From assembly GCA_018067325.1 (NCBI GenBank), contig JAGPUU010000293.1, forward strand, positions 1 through 20,049: a stretch of 20,049 nt of DNA. The letters are read 5' to 3'. Position numbers and translations under genes: made by a program. This document shows positions 1 to 6,547 of the stretch, one piece after another. The notes beneath the pieces are model-generated. The model was given only the letters and a program-made list of their open reading frames with translations. It was not told where the DNA came from and did no database searches. Origin of the DNA: Amphritea sp. Lineage in GTDB: Bacteria > Pseudomonadota > Gammaproteobacteria > Pseudomonadales > Balneatricaceae. The first letter of the stretch is position 1. Every line of letters begins with the position of its first letter.

Positions 1-193
1 CACACCAGTGACTTATTTCGTGTAGTGCACTGGCAAAAAAACCATGCGCAAAAATAACTCTGTGCTGAGGAAACTCTGTATCCGCAGGAAGATAGACAGG
101 CTCATCATCCCCCCGGACCAAAACCGTATTCAGCGTTTCACTGAATAAATCATTAAAGAGTCTCGTCAGGCTTTCAGTAGTACGTTCTGTCAT
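1..193 (-). CDS. epmC: EF-P hydroxylase EpmC (partial, N-terminal 64 residues)
   Basis: Only the first 64 codons lie in the window; the rest continues past position 1. The ATG is at 193-191. The translation reads through GDDEPVYLPAD and then FAHGFFASALHEISHWC, which I recognise as the conserved N-terminal part of EpmC (formerly YfcM). In E. coli EpmC hydroxylates the beta-lysylated lysine of elongation factor P after EpmA and EpmB have acted. The HEISH motif at residues 58-62 is a metal-ligand-like HExxH pattern consistent with an iron-dependent hydroxylase. The gene starts 15 nt after the stop of the upstream lipoprotein gene, so the two are probably co-transcribed. The ribosome binding site is weak (AAAGATAAATT). 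Identification rests on recalled similarity to E. coli EpmC and is quite secure despite the truncation. Confidence 0.9.
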   Translation of the reverse strand, partial: MTERTTESLTRLFNDLFSETLNTVLVRGDDEPVYLPADTEFPQHRVIFAHGFFASALHEISHWC

Positions 194-208
194 AATTTAT
201 CTTTGATA

Positions 209-880
209 TTACTGCTGATATTTAACCCAGGTCTTTTGATTCAACCACCAGGTATCGCCACTATTTTGATCAACACGGGCTGCCACATAACCTTTCACGT
301 CACCTTTTGCCGGCAGTAGTTGCACCTCATAAGAAGAGATAGAGGGTGTTAATTCTTCCGTTAGAGGCTCCCAGCTATTTGCAGTAGATATCCAGCTCTC
401 TCCAGAAAAGCGATTGTAACGAATTAGCTTCCACTCTCCTTTTGCTGAATAACAGGTCGCCAGTTTAAACGGATCTCCGCCGCCAAATTCAGGCGCAAGC
501 TGCTGCAACTCAACTAACTGCTGGTCAAGACGCTGCATCATTTCTGAAGTATCAGCAACAGGTGCCTGATTGGTTTGTACCGGGGGTTGCTTCACCGCCT
601 GGGCCAAGACCTGAAACTGAGTTAATAACAACTGTACCCGCTCAGCAACCGCACTATTTTGGACCTTAAGTTCTAGAAACTGTTCTTGCAGCCGTGTAAT
701 ACGCCCATTGAGCTGTTCAAACTGAGCTGCCTGATCAAAAGATGCAACCGGGGCTACTACTGGCGTTTCAGGCATCGTAGCACTCTGATCTGGCAGAACT
801 CCTGCAGCATTGCAACCGGCTAATGTAAAGATACTCAGAAGAGCAAGCATCGCGATTCGGTTCACAGTTATACCCTTCAT
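209..880 (-). CDS. Predicted lipoprotein of unknown function with coiled coil and duplicated Trp motif
   Basis: This 223-residue protein begins with a lipoprotein signal: a basic start, a hydrophobic stretch (MLALLSIFTL) and a lipobox LAGC with Cys23. It is therefore predicted to be lipid-anchored in the outer or inner membrane. Residues about 48-95 are rich in Q, L and E and look like a coiled coil, followed by a Pro/Gln linker and a second short helix. The C-terminal region (about 135-223) contains a motif twice: RYNRFSGESWISTANSW, then RVDQNSGDTWWLNQKTW. This looks like an internal duplication of a small beta unit. The start is supported by AAGGTG upstream of the ATG. It lies downstream of the soxB terminator, so it is not part of the sox operon, and it precedes epmC by 15 nt. 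I do not recognise a named family. Confidence 0.85.
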   Translation of the reverse strand: MKGITVNRIAMLALLSIFTLAGCNAAGVLPDQSATMPETPVVAPVASFDQAAQFEQLNGRITRLQEQFLELKVQNSAVAERVQLLLTQFQVLAQAVKQPPVQTNQAPVADTSEMMQRLDQQLVELQQLAPEFGGGDPFKLATCYSAKGEWKLIRYNRFSGESWISTANSWEPLTEELTPSISSYEVQLLPAKGDVKGYVAARVDQNSGDTWWLNQKTWVKYQQ

Positions 881-918
881 ACCAACACCTTAAACCTATC
901 CCTCAAACTTGTGCGCCC

Positions 919-947
919 ATTCTAGCGGATGCCCTCAGAGAGTAGAA
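919..947 (-). promoter_or_regulatory. Possible sigma70 promoter for the lipoprotein-epmC pair
   Basis: On the minus strand a TAGAAT hexamer (924-919) matches five of six -10 consensus bases and lies about 38 nt before the lipoprotein ATG. The hexamer 17 nt further upstream (947-942, TTCTAC) is a poor -35. A promoter is expected here because the preceding soxB gene ends in a strong terminator, but the exact site is uncertain. Confidence 0.3.
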
Positions 948-978
948 CCGCTTTCACCTCTACCGTGATAAGAACCAT

Positions 979-1003
979 AAAAAAGGGGAGCATATAGCCC
1001 CCC
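979..1003 (-). terminator. Rho-independent terminator after soxB
   Basis: On the minus strand GGGGGGC (1003-997), loop TATAT and GCTCCCC (991-985) form a 7-bp stem with one G-T wobble, followed directly by six T residues (984-979). It lies 26 nt past the soxB stop and closes the sox operon. Confidence 0.88.
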
Positions 1004-1029
1004 GTTTACATATTCAGCTATCTATCTCA

Positions 1030-2796
1030 TCAGCTGTAATCCATGATGCCTGGATTACCCCCTACATTTTTTAGCTTAGGGGTATTGAGTTTATCAATAC
1101 TCGCAACCTTTCGGTCACGCAGATGGGTTGCCACAACATCCCAGATATCAGCACCCTCTGAACGAGAACCCACCGTTGCCCAACCTGATACCTTATAACT
1201 TTTCGAAGCCTCTACCTTCTCACCGTTATCCAAGGTCATCTCGCTGATTCGCTTACCGATCGATTGAGTCGGATCACAGACATAATCGAATCCGCCCACC
1301 CGTACCATGTCTCCCCCTGACTGCAGATACGGATCAGGATTGAATAGGTTATCAGCGACATCTTCCAGAATAAGCTTCAGCTCCTCTCCTTTCATCTCCC
1401 GGACGTAGGTTTCCGGATAAGTCAGGCAGGTTTGATCCAGAACATGCTCCATCGTTACCATCTGACCTTTGAGTACTGTTGTACCCCAGCGGAAACCAGG
1501 TGATAGAGAGATATGCGCATCATTCACATTTCGTAACGCATCACAGATTACCTGATCAAAGGTACCGTTAAAGTTACCTCGACGGAACATCAGCTCATCA
1601 GCCACCGCCAGCTCTTCACTTAACCAAGGCATATGCGGTGCTCGAATATCTTCGATTAATTTTGTCATTTGCGAATCAGCGGGAATCAGATCTGAGAACA
1701 CCGGCAGCAAACGGTAACGGAAATCCTGCACTTTGCCTGCACGTATGTCTAGATCCATCACCCCGACAAACTTACCGTTGGAACCGACGTTACAAACCAG
1801 CGTCTTACCGCCATTATTTTTAACAATCGTTGGCGCGGGTATGCCGTCATGGGTATGACCACCCAGAATCACATCGACTCCGCTGACCCGACGGGCCATT
1901 TCCAAATCTACGTCCATACCATTGTGAGAAATGACGATAACCGCATCCACCGATTCCGATCCACGAATCTCGTCGACCAGTTCCTGCAATGAATCATCAT
2001 AGATATCAAAGGTCCAGTCAGGAATAAAACGGGCTGGATTAGCAATTTTTGTGCGCGGAAAGCACTGTCCAATAACAGCTATACGTGCACCACCCATTTC
2101 ACGAATGGTATAGGGTTTAAATACACGACCCGAATCCTCATCGTGGATATAATCATCCGCCCCTTCAAACAAAGCATCTTCCGTAATAAATACGTTCTGA
2201 GCCAGAAACTCACCCTTAAAGGCTTTGATGTTTTTCAACACCTCTTCCTGATGATAAGTAAATTCCCAGTGACCCGTCATAATATCAACACCCAAATCAT
2301 TGGATGCTTCAACCATATCCATTCCCCGGGTCTTATATGCAGTTCCAGATCCCTGCCAGGTATCCCCGCCATCCAACAACAGGGTATTTTCACTGCCATA
2401 ACTCTGCCGCAAACGATTTATCAGAGTCTTGATGTGAGCAAAGCCGCCGACTTTACCGTATTTCAGTGCTGCGCTATCATAGTTAAGACTAGTAAACGCA
2501 TGGGCTTCCAGTGAGTTAGCCCGAATTCCAAAATGATTTAGTAGTTTATCACCAACCAAATGAGGAGCATTTCCCCGTGCTCCACCAATACCCAAATTCA
2601 CATTGGGCTCACGAAAATAGACCGGCATAAGCTGAGCGTGACAATCAGTAATATGCAGTAATCTTACATTACCAAAACTCGGAACCTCGTAGAGCTCTGA
2701 AGACTGTTTCTTAGCAGCAAAACCTTGTAGCGGAAGCATTCCGGCTGCACCAGCCAGCCCCATCAACTGGGCAAATTCACGGCGTGACATTGACAT
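1030..2796 (-). CDS. soxB: Thiosulfohydrolase SoxB
   Basis: This 588-residue protein of the 5'-nucleotidase/metallophosphatase fold hydrolyses sulfate from SoxY-bound cysteine S-thiosulfonate in the periplasm. The N-terminus carries a Tat signal (SRREFAQLMG followed by a short hydrophobic segment, cleavage near residue 28). Metal-binding motifs are visible in order: HITDCH (Asp51, His53), GGDTWQ (about 143-147), GHWEFTYH (175-182; the SoxB version of the nucleotidase GNHEFD motif), ISHNGMD (His291) and GGHTHDG (His314, His316). Length and motif order match the SoxB family. The start at 2796 is preceded by AGGT; a second ATG two codons in is also possible. It is the last gene of the sox operon, 67 nt after soxK, with a strong intercistronic hairpin in between and a terminator 26 nt downstream. 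Confidence 0.97.
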   Translation of the reverse strand: MSMSRREFAQLMGLAGAAGMLPLQGFAAKKQSSELYEVPSFGNVRLLHITDCHAQLMPVYFREPNVNLGIGGARGNAPHLVGDKLLNHFGIRANSLEAHAFTSLNYDSAALKYGKVGGFAHIKTLINRLRQSYGSENTLLLDGGDTWQGSGTAYKTRGMDMVEASNDLGVDIMTGHWEFTYHQEEVLKNIKAFKGEFLAQNVFITEDALFEGADDYIHDEDSGRVFKPYTIREMGGARIAVIGQCFPRTKIANPARFIPDWTFDIYDDSLQELVDEIRGSESVDAVIVISHNGMDVDLEMARRVSGVDVILGGHTHDGIPAPTIVKNNGGKTLVCNVGSNGKFVGVMDLDIRAGKVQDFRYRLLPVFSDLIPADSQMTKLIEDIRAPHMPWLSEELAVADELMFRRGNFNGTFDQVICDALRNVNDAHISLSPGFRWGTTVLKGQMVTMEHVLDQTCLTYPETYVREMKGEELKLILEDVADNLFNPDPYLQSGGDMVRVGGFDYVCDPTQSIGKRISEMTLDNGEKVEASKSYKVSGWATVGSRSEGADIWDVVATHLRDRKVASIDKLNTPKLKNVGGNPGIMDYS

Positions 2797-2827
2797 AGCT
2801 AATACCTGAATAGATACAGATTGAGTT

Positions 2828-2847
2828 CTGCGGCCTATTGGCCGCAG
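2828..2847 (-). other. Intercistronic hairpin between soxK and soxB
   Basis: CTGCGGCC (2828-2835), loop TATT and GGCCGCAG (2840-2847) form a perfect 8-bp GC-rich inverted repeat. No T-run follows on either strand, so it is not a classical terminator. It begins 16 nt after the soxK stop and ends 31 nt before the soxB start. An mRNA processing or stability element is plausible. Confidence 0.6.
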
Positions 2848-2863
2848 TTATGATGAGGCCCCT

Positions 2864-3286
2864 TTATTGAGGGACGGAAAGCTGCCAGTTTGACTGGGCG
2901 TAGTGATACTGTTTGATACCCATTCGCGCATGGTATTTGGCCTGTGCAGCCAGATCCAGAGCCTTGCGATATTCTCCAGTAGTTAAAGCTGATTCTGCAT
3001 CCTTGATAATCCCTCGAGTCAGTTTCCACTCGAACCCTAGCTCGGCGACTTCTTTATTTTTCGCCTTTGCTTTATCAACCATCATCCGAGCATTCTCAGC
3101 CGTCGCTGCAATATCAGCCTCCGCTTCCTCCTCGTGAACAGCGGCATACTGTTTACCATTCCATTCAAAAACAGCACCCGGGCCATACATAGCCCGTGCC
3201 TGTAAATATGCATTTTCAAAGCTTTCCGCAGCAACGAAAGTCGGAACCAGCGTCAATGCAGCAACTAAAATAAGTGCCTTTTTCAT
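2864..3286 (-). CDS. soxK: SoxXA-binding protein SoxK (SAXB-like)
   Basis: This 140-residue exported protein has a Sec signal peptide (MKKALILVAALTLVPTFVAA, cleavage around residue 20). The mature part is mostly helical, with many Ala, Lys and Glu residues (for example EEEAEADIAATAENARMMVDKA), then a WKLTRGIIKDAESAL segment and a short C-terminal helix. Position between soxA and soxB and the general composition match the SoxXA-binding protein called SoxK or SAXB in green sulfur and other sulfur bacteria, which binds the SoxXA cytochrome and raises its activity. It has no cysteine and no heme motif. At 140 residues it is somewhat long for SoxK. A very good ribosome binding site (AAGGAG) precedes the ATG. 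The name depends on context more than on a catalytic motif. Confidence 0.8.
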   Translation of the reverse strand: MKKALILVAALTLVPTFVAAESFENAYLQARAMYGPGAVFEWNGKQYAAVHEEEAEADIAATAENARMMVDKAKAKNKEVAELGFEWKLTRGIIKDAESALTTGEYRKALDLAAQAKYHARMGIKQYHYAQSNWQLSVPQ

Positions 3287-3304
3287 GATTCGTTCTCCTT
3301 TGAG

Positions 3305-4171
3305 TTACTTACGCGCGCCAGGGCCGTTTATAGCCAGACCATTATTCATATAACTCTGAAAATACTCCAGATTACGGAAAGTTTCAGTCTGCGGCTTAAG
3401 TGGATGGGAGCGGGAATCCTTATGACAACCCGAATAACGACGATGCAGAGTACCTAGTTCACCCCACTTAGAGCGAAACACTGGAAAGTGGCTTGTATGA
3501 CCAAGCTGCGGACTTGGCAGGTCAGCACGGATACGAATGTTTGCACCTTGCACATGACAATTAGCACAAGAGAGATTTAACTGACCACGCTTGGCGTAAA
3601 AGAACTTTTTACCATCCAAATAAGCAGCCATAGCGCCAGCATCATTTTCGGGAAGCTTAATATCGATGATCTGATCGCGAGAGGTCCAGGCCATATACGC
3701 TGAAACCTTGGCTATATCCCCTTTACTCCATTTAAGTACTTTCTCACCATTGGCTTCACGGCACTCATTGATCTCCATCTCAAGAGTTTTAACTGTGCCT
3801 TCCTCCTTACTCCAGTAAGGGAAATTCTGACGGATACCTATACCACCGTTTTCGAAGCAGTCGGCATAACCTTTGCCATTAGCGAATGTCGTATTAAACA
3901 GAACCTCGCCCTCCTCAACCGCAAATTCGTATGGAGGAAACTCTTCTATCTCTTCCCACTGCTCTCTTGAATTAGAATCAACGGCATAGATGCCATTGAC
4001 GTAATCATTCAATTCCGCATCAGGAAAACGCTTTTTAAAGTAGTTTTGCAGGGCAACGCGATCTGCCTCAGGGTTAACAGTTTCCAGAGTAAAACCGGAA
4101 TCAGCAGCCTGAGATATCTGAGCGCTCAAAACAAGCCCCACGCCGAATGCCATCGTTTTTATTATTTTCAT
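3305..4171 (-). CDS. soxA: Sulfur-oxidation c-type cytochrome SoxA, monoheme type
   Basis: SoxA is the catalytic L-cysteine S-thiosulfotransferase subunit of SoxXA, which attaches thiosulfate to SoxY in the periplasm. I prefer the ATG at 4171 (288 residues), preceded by a GGAG; an upstream in-frame GTG at 4177 is also open. A Sec signal peptide ends near AQISQA. One heme motif, CANCH, lies at residues 202-206. The RRYSGCHKDSR segment contains Cys249, at the position of the conserved active-site heme ligand that carries a persulfide in characterised SoxA proteins. The N-terminal heme site of diheme SoxA is absent: only lone cysteines (Cys105 in ADCFENGG, Cys137) remain, which in monoheme SoxA may form a disulfide. 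The gene is 69 nt after soxZ and 18 nt before soxK. Confidence 0.95.
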   Translation of the reverse strand: MKIIKTMAFGVGLVLSAQISQAADSGFTLETVNPEADRVALQNYFKKRFPDAELNDYVNGIYAVDSNSREQWEEIEEFPPYEFAVEEGEVLFNTTFANGKGYADCFENGGIGIRQNFPYWSKEEGTVKTLEMEINECREANGEKVLKWSKGDIAKVSAYMAWTSRDQIIDIKLPENDAGAMAAYLDGKKFFYAKRGQLNLSCANCHVQGANIRIRADLPSPQLGHTSHFPVFRSKWGELGTLHRRYSGCHKDSRSHPLKPQTETFRNLEYFQSYMNNGLAINGPGARK

Positions 4172-4240
4172 CAACACACTCCACAGCTGTACAGGTAAGG
4201 AGAATAGGGATTCAGACTTTCCGCGAAGCCTTCCCCTAAA

Positions 4241-4555
4241 TCATTTAATTGCGGCAGTTTCAGAGCCGGTCTTACCTGTGCTTTCAACCCAGTTAATGGT
4301 TAGTTCTTCACCCTTAGCACCACCTGCAAAGGTAAATGCCAGGTATGGGTTTTTAGATACAGCGGTCCCCAGATTAGCCTCAAACACAGTTTTACCACCA
4401 TGCTGAACGGTTATCCCTTGCAAAAACATTGCAGGGATCGCTTCTCCAGTTTTTTTATCTTTACGCTGACCGCTTTCCATAATGTGCTTAGCCATCAGTT
4501 TGACGCTAGTCATCTCTTTTTTTGACTTAGCCTTAACTTTCATAATTCCAGCCAT
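4241..4555 (-). CDS. soxZ: Sulfur carrier complex subunit SoxZ
   Basis: This 104-residue protein pairs with SoxY to form the SoxYZ carrier that shuttles sulfur intermediates between SoxXA, SoxB and SoxCD. It has no signal peptide of its own. In the known family it is exported as a complex with Tat-targeted SoxY, which fits the N-terminus seen here (MAGIMKVKAKSKKE). Family-typical segments are KLMAKHIMESGQRKD near the N-terminus, then NPYLAFTFAGGAKGEELTINW, the latter forming part of the immunoglobulin-like fold. The start has a good ribosome binding site (AGAGGAAAG). It lies 29 nt after soxY, supporting co-translation of the two partners. Confidence 0.96.
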   Translation of the reverse strand: MAGIMKVKAKSKKEMTSVKLMAKHIMESGQRKDKKTGEAIPAMFLQGITVQHGGKTVFEANLGTAVSKNPYLAFTFAGGAKGEELTINWVESTGKTGSETAAIK

Positions 4556-4584
4556 GATTCTTTCCTCTTCAATAAAGCCTTAAA

Positions 4585-5040
4585 TTATCCGCCACAACCA
4601 CCGATAGTCACTTTAGTCTCCTGAGATGCACTCAGAAGCTGCCCATCAGCTTTCACTACTGCGGTAATATTGGAAGTTTTACCCATACGAATACGGGTAG
4701 ATACTTCAGCTTTAGTTCCTGCCGGAATCATAAACTCCGCCACCAAAGGTGTTGGGTTGCCCTCAACAAAAATACTGATCGACTCGACATTTGCTACTGC
4801 GGTCTTCACGGTAACAGGAACAACAGCCCCATTTTCAGCAATGCTTGGTGCTTTAAGGCTGACGTCTGCGCTCGCTGCCGGCTCAGCGCCCAACAGTGAT
4901 TTCATAGCCATCCCCTGATTTTCTGAACCAAAGGCTTCTTTGTTCCATCCTGCTAAAGCCAGACCTGGCATCAACACACTTGCGCCAATCAAAGCGCCAC
5001 CGGTGGCGAGAGCTTTAATTACTTTACGACGATTCATCAT
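4585..5040 (-). CDS. soxY: Sulfur carrier protein SoxY
   Basis: This 151-residue protein carries the sulfur substrate on the cysteine of its flexible C-terminal arm. The sequence ends in TIGGCGG, the diagnostic SoxY GGCGG terminus. A Tat signal is visible at the N-terminus (NRRKVIKALATGG with twin Arg at residues 4-5 and a hydrophobic stretch to about residue 30), which also allows export of the SoxYZ heterodimer. The middle part is the all-beta SoxY domain (for example VESISIFVEGNPTPLVAEF). Two adjacent ATG codons are available at the start, preceded by GAGG; either gives nearly the same protein. It lies 52 nt after soxX and 29 nt before soxZ. Confidence 0.97.
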   Translation of the reverse strand: MMNRRKVIKALATGGALIGASVLMPGLALAGWNKEAFGSENQGMAMKSLLGAEPAASADVSLKAPSIAENGAVVPVTVKTAVANVESISIFVEGNPTPLVAEFMIPAGTKAEVSTRIRMGKTSNITAVVKADGQLLSASQETKVTIGGCGG

Positions 5041-5092
5041 TCTTCAAATCCTCTATCTATCGGTGCATCTGATTATTCTTTTGCACAATCGG

Positions 5093-5455
5093 TTAAAACT
5101 GGTAAACATACTCGACTACAGCATCGATCTCTGCTTCTGAGAGAATCCAGTGCTTACCCAATGGGGGCATTATGGTGATTGGGTTATTAACAGTCGCATC
5201 CCACACTTGTGCACGCAGCACAGCCTTATCGGGGAACCGCTGTTTCATTGCCACTATAGGTGGCCCCTGGTTACCTGCCTGAGTAGCATCAGGGTCATTG
5301 ATCTGGTGACAAGATACGCAGTTACCTCTGGATTTATTCAGATATACCGCTTTACCCATCTCGATCATTTCCTCCTGACCTGCAGCCTGAGCAGAACCTG
5401 CTGACAGCATCGCCAGTAAACCTGTCGCACATAGCAAGGGTTTCAGCTTACGCAT
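5093..5455 (-). CDS. soxX: Sulfur-oxidation c-type cytochrome SoxX
   Basis: SoxX is the small monoheme electron-transfer subunit of SoxXA. The preferred start is the ATG at 5455 (120 residues): the ribosome binding site GGAGG is 7 nt before it but only 1 nt before the upstream ATG at 5461. A signal peptide runs to about SAQAAG. The heme motif CVSCH is at residues 46-50, and PITIMPPLGKH supplies the likely methionine axial ligand, as in other SoxX proteins. The C-terminus has the typical cytochrome c helix ending (SEAEIDAVVEYVYQF). It follows soxD after 84 nt, a gap that contains a terminator-like hairpin, and precedes soxY. Confidence 0.95.
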   Translation of the reverse strand: MRKLKPLLCATGLLAMLSAGSAQAAGQEEMIEMGKAVYLNKSRGNCVSCHQINDPDATQAGNQGPPIVAMKQRFPDKAVLRAQVWDATVNNPITIMPPLGKHWILSEAEIDAVVEYVYQF

Positions 5456-5503
5456 TCGCATTCCTCCGGAATTACCGTTCTCTTTTTTTGTTATTTTTAT
5501 ACT

Positions 5504-5525
5504 AAAAACAGCCTCTGCGAGACCG
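5504..5525 (-). terminator. Terminator-like hairpin between soxD and soxX (possible attenuator)
   Basis: On the minus strand CGGTCTC (5525-5519), loop GCA and GAGGCTG (5515-5509) can form a 7-bp stem with two G-T wobbles, followed by five T residues. It lies 14 nt past the soxD stop, inside the operon. The stem is weaker than that of the terminator after soxB, so partial termination or mRNA processing is more likely than a full stop. Confidence 0.4.
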
Positions 5526-5539
5526 CGTTTAATCCTCTA

Positions 5540-6547
5540 TTACTGGCTTGACTCCACCATATAAGTAACCGCCTGATTAACCAGTTCGTCAGCCAAATCA
5601 TTCCGGCCACCTTTAGGTGGCATAATACCGCTACTGCCAGTAAAGCCATTAATAGCATGCTCTACAAGTACCGGTATACCCTGTTCAATTCGTACTTTCC
5701 AGTCAGCTTTATCTCCAAGTTTTGGAGAACCCGCAAGACCAGAAGCATGGCAGGCCTGACAGGCATTATCATAAGTTTCACGCCCGGCTTGAGCAACTTC
5801 AGACAGAGAAACTGCATGTGTAGTGCTTTCTGCAACATCTTCACCCTGCATCTTTCGCTCTTTAAGCTCCTGACCATGATGTGACGCTGCAGGCGCATCA
5901 GCTCCTTCAACAAAGTGCCCTACCGGAGTAATACCTGCCACCGTTCCGACGATATTTAGCTTAGAAGGATCAGCACAGTTCTCCATGCAGCGCTCATTCT
6001 TTACATCAGGCCGTGGATCAACAAAGAAACCTTCTCTATTAGGCATTTCAACCTTTGCCAACGTATCCTTATTAGCAACAAATTCTTCATCAACAACTTC
6101 ATTCAGATAAAGCACATAGGCTGCTAGCTGATACGTTTGATCATCACTCAATGAACGAGGCGCAGTAAACGGCATTGCCCGGCGAATGTAATCATAAAGG
6201 GTGCTCGCATAAGGCCAGTAACTACCAACTGTTTTTACTGGTCGCTCCTCTTGCAGAGTATCTTCACCACCTGCCAGCACTGGCCAGCGCCCTTCACCTT
6301 CACCAAACAATCCGTGACAGGTAGCACAGAGCTGTTCATAAAGTTCTTCTCCATCTGCAACCGATCCTTCTCCTTTCGGAAGGCCCATTCCATCAGGACG
6401 AATATCAATATCCCAACCCTGAATTTCTACATCGGTAGCGGTCTTGCCAAAACCATATTTTTCAGCCGCATTCACTACACCTGAAGTCATCAAAAGAGCT
6501 GTAGAAACAGCAGTAACTTGGAGAGTCGTTTTAACTAATCTGAACAT
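5540..6547 (-). CDS. soxD: Sulfur dehydrogenase diheme cytochrome subunit SoxD
   Basis: SoxD is the diheme c-type cytochrome that accepts electrons from SoxC in the Sox(CD)2 sulfur dehydrogenase. The frame is open further upstream, but I choose the ATG at 6547 (335 residues): it has a clear GGAGAGG ribosome binding site and gives a proper signal peptide (MFRLVKTTLQVTAVSTALLM, cleavage near VNAAE). Heme motif one, CATCH, starts at residue 74; heme motif two, CQACH, starts at residue 263. AMPFTAP and GIMPPKGG supply the likely methionine ligands. Between the two domains is a CMENC segment (from about residue 187), a feature I associate with SoxD. The start overlaps the end of soxC by 17 nt, so the two subunits are translationally coupled. 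Confidence 0.95.
   Translation of the reverse strand: MFRLVKTTLQVTAVSTALLMTSGVVNAAEKYGFGKTATDVEIQGWDIDIRPDGMGLPKGEGSVADGEELYEQLCATCHGLFGEGEGRWPVLAGGEDTLQEERPVKTVGSYWPYASTLYDYIRRAMPFTAPRSLSDDQTYQLAAYVLYLNEVVDEEFVANKDTLAKVEMPNREGFFVDPRPDVKNERCMENCADPSKLNIVGTVAGITPVGHFVEGADAPAASHHGQELKERKMQGEDVAESTTHAVSLSEVAQAGRETYDNACQACHASGLAGSPKLGDKADWKVRIEQGIPVLVEHAINGFTGSSGIMPPKGGRNDLADELVNQAVTYMVESSQ

Noticed and set aside
1638..2514. Open frames of 61 and 123 codons on the plus strand within soxB
   Set aside because: They lie entirely antisense to a full-length conserved soxB gene, have no recognisable domain and no ribosome binding context. The same holds for all other plus-strand frames, including those opposite soxC, ttcA and the adhesin.
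2835..3029. 64-codon minus-strand frame overlapping soxK
   Set aside because: It is another reading frame of the soxK 3' half and its downstream hairpin, and soxK itself has a signal peptide and excellent ribosome binding site.
5063..5086. GTGCA...TGCAC inverted repeat between soxX and soxY
   Set aside because: Arms of 5 bp with a 14-nt loop are too weak to claim.
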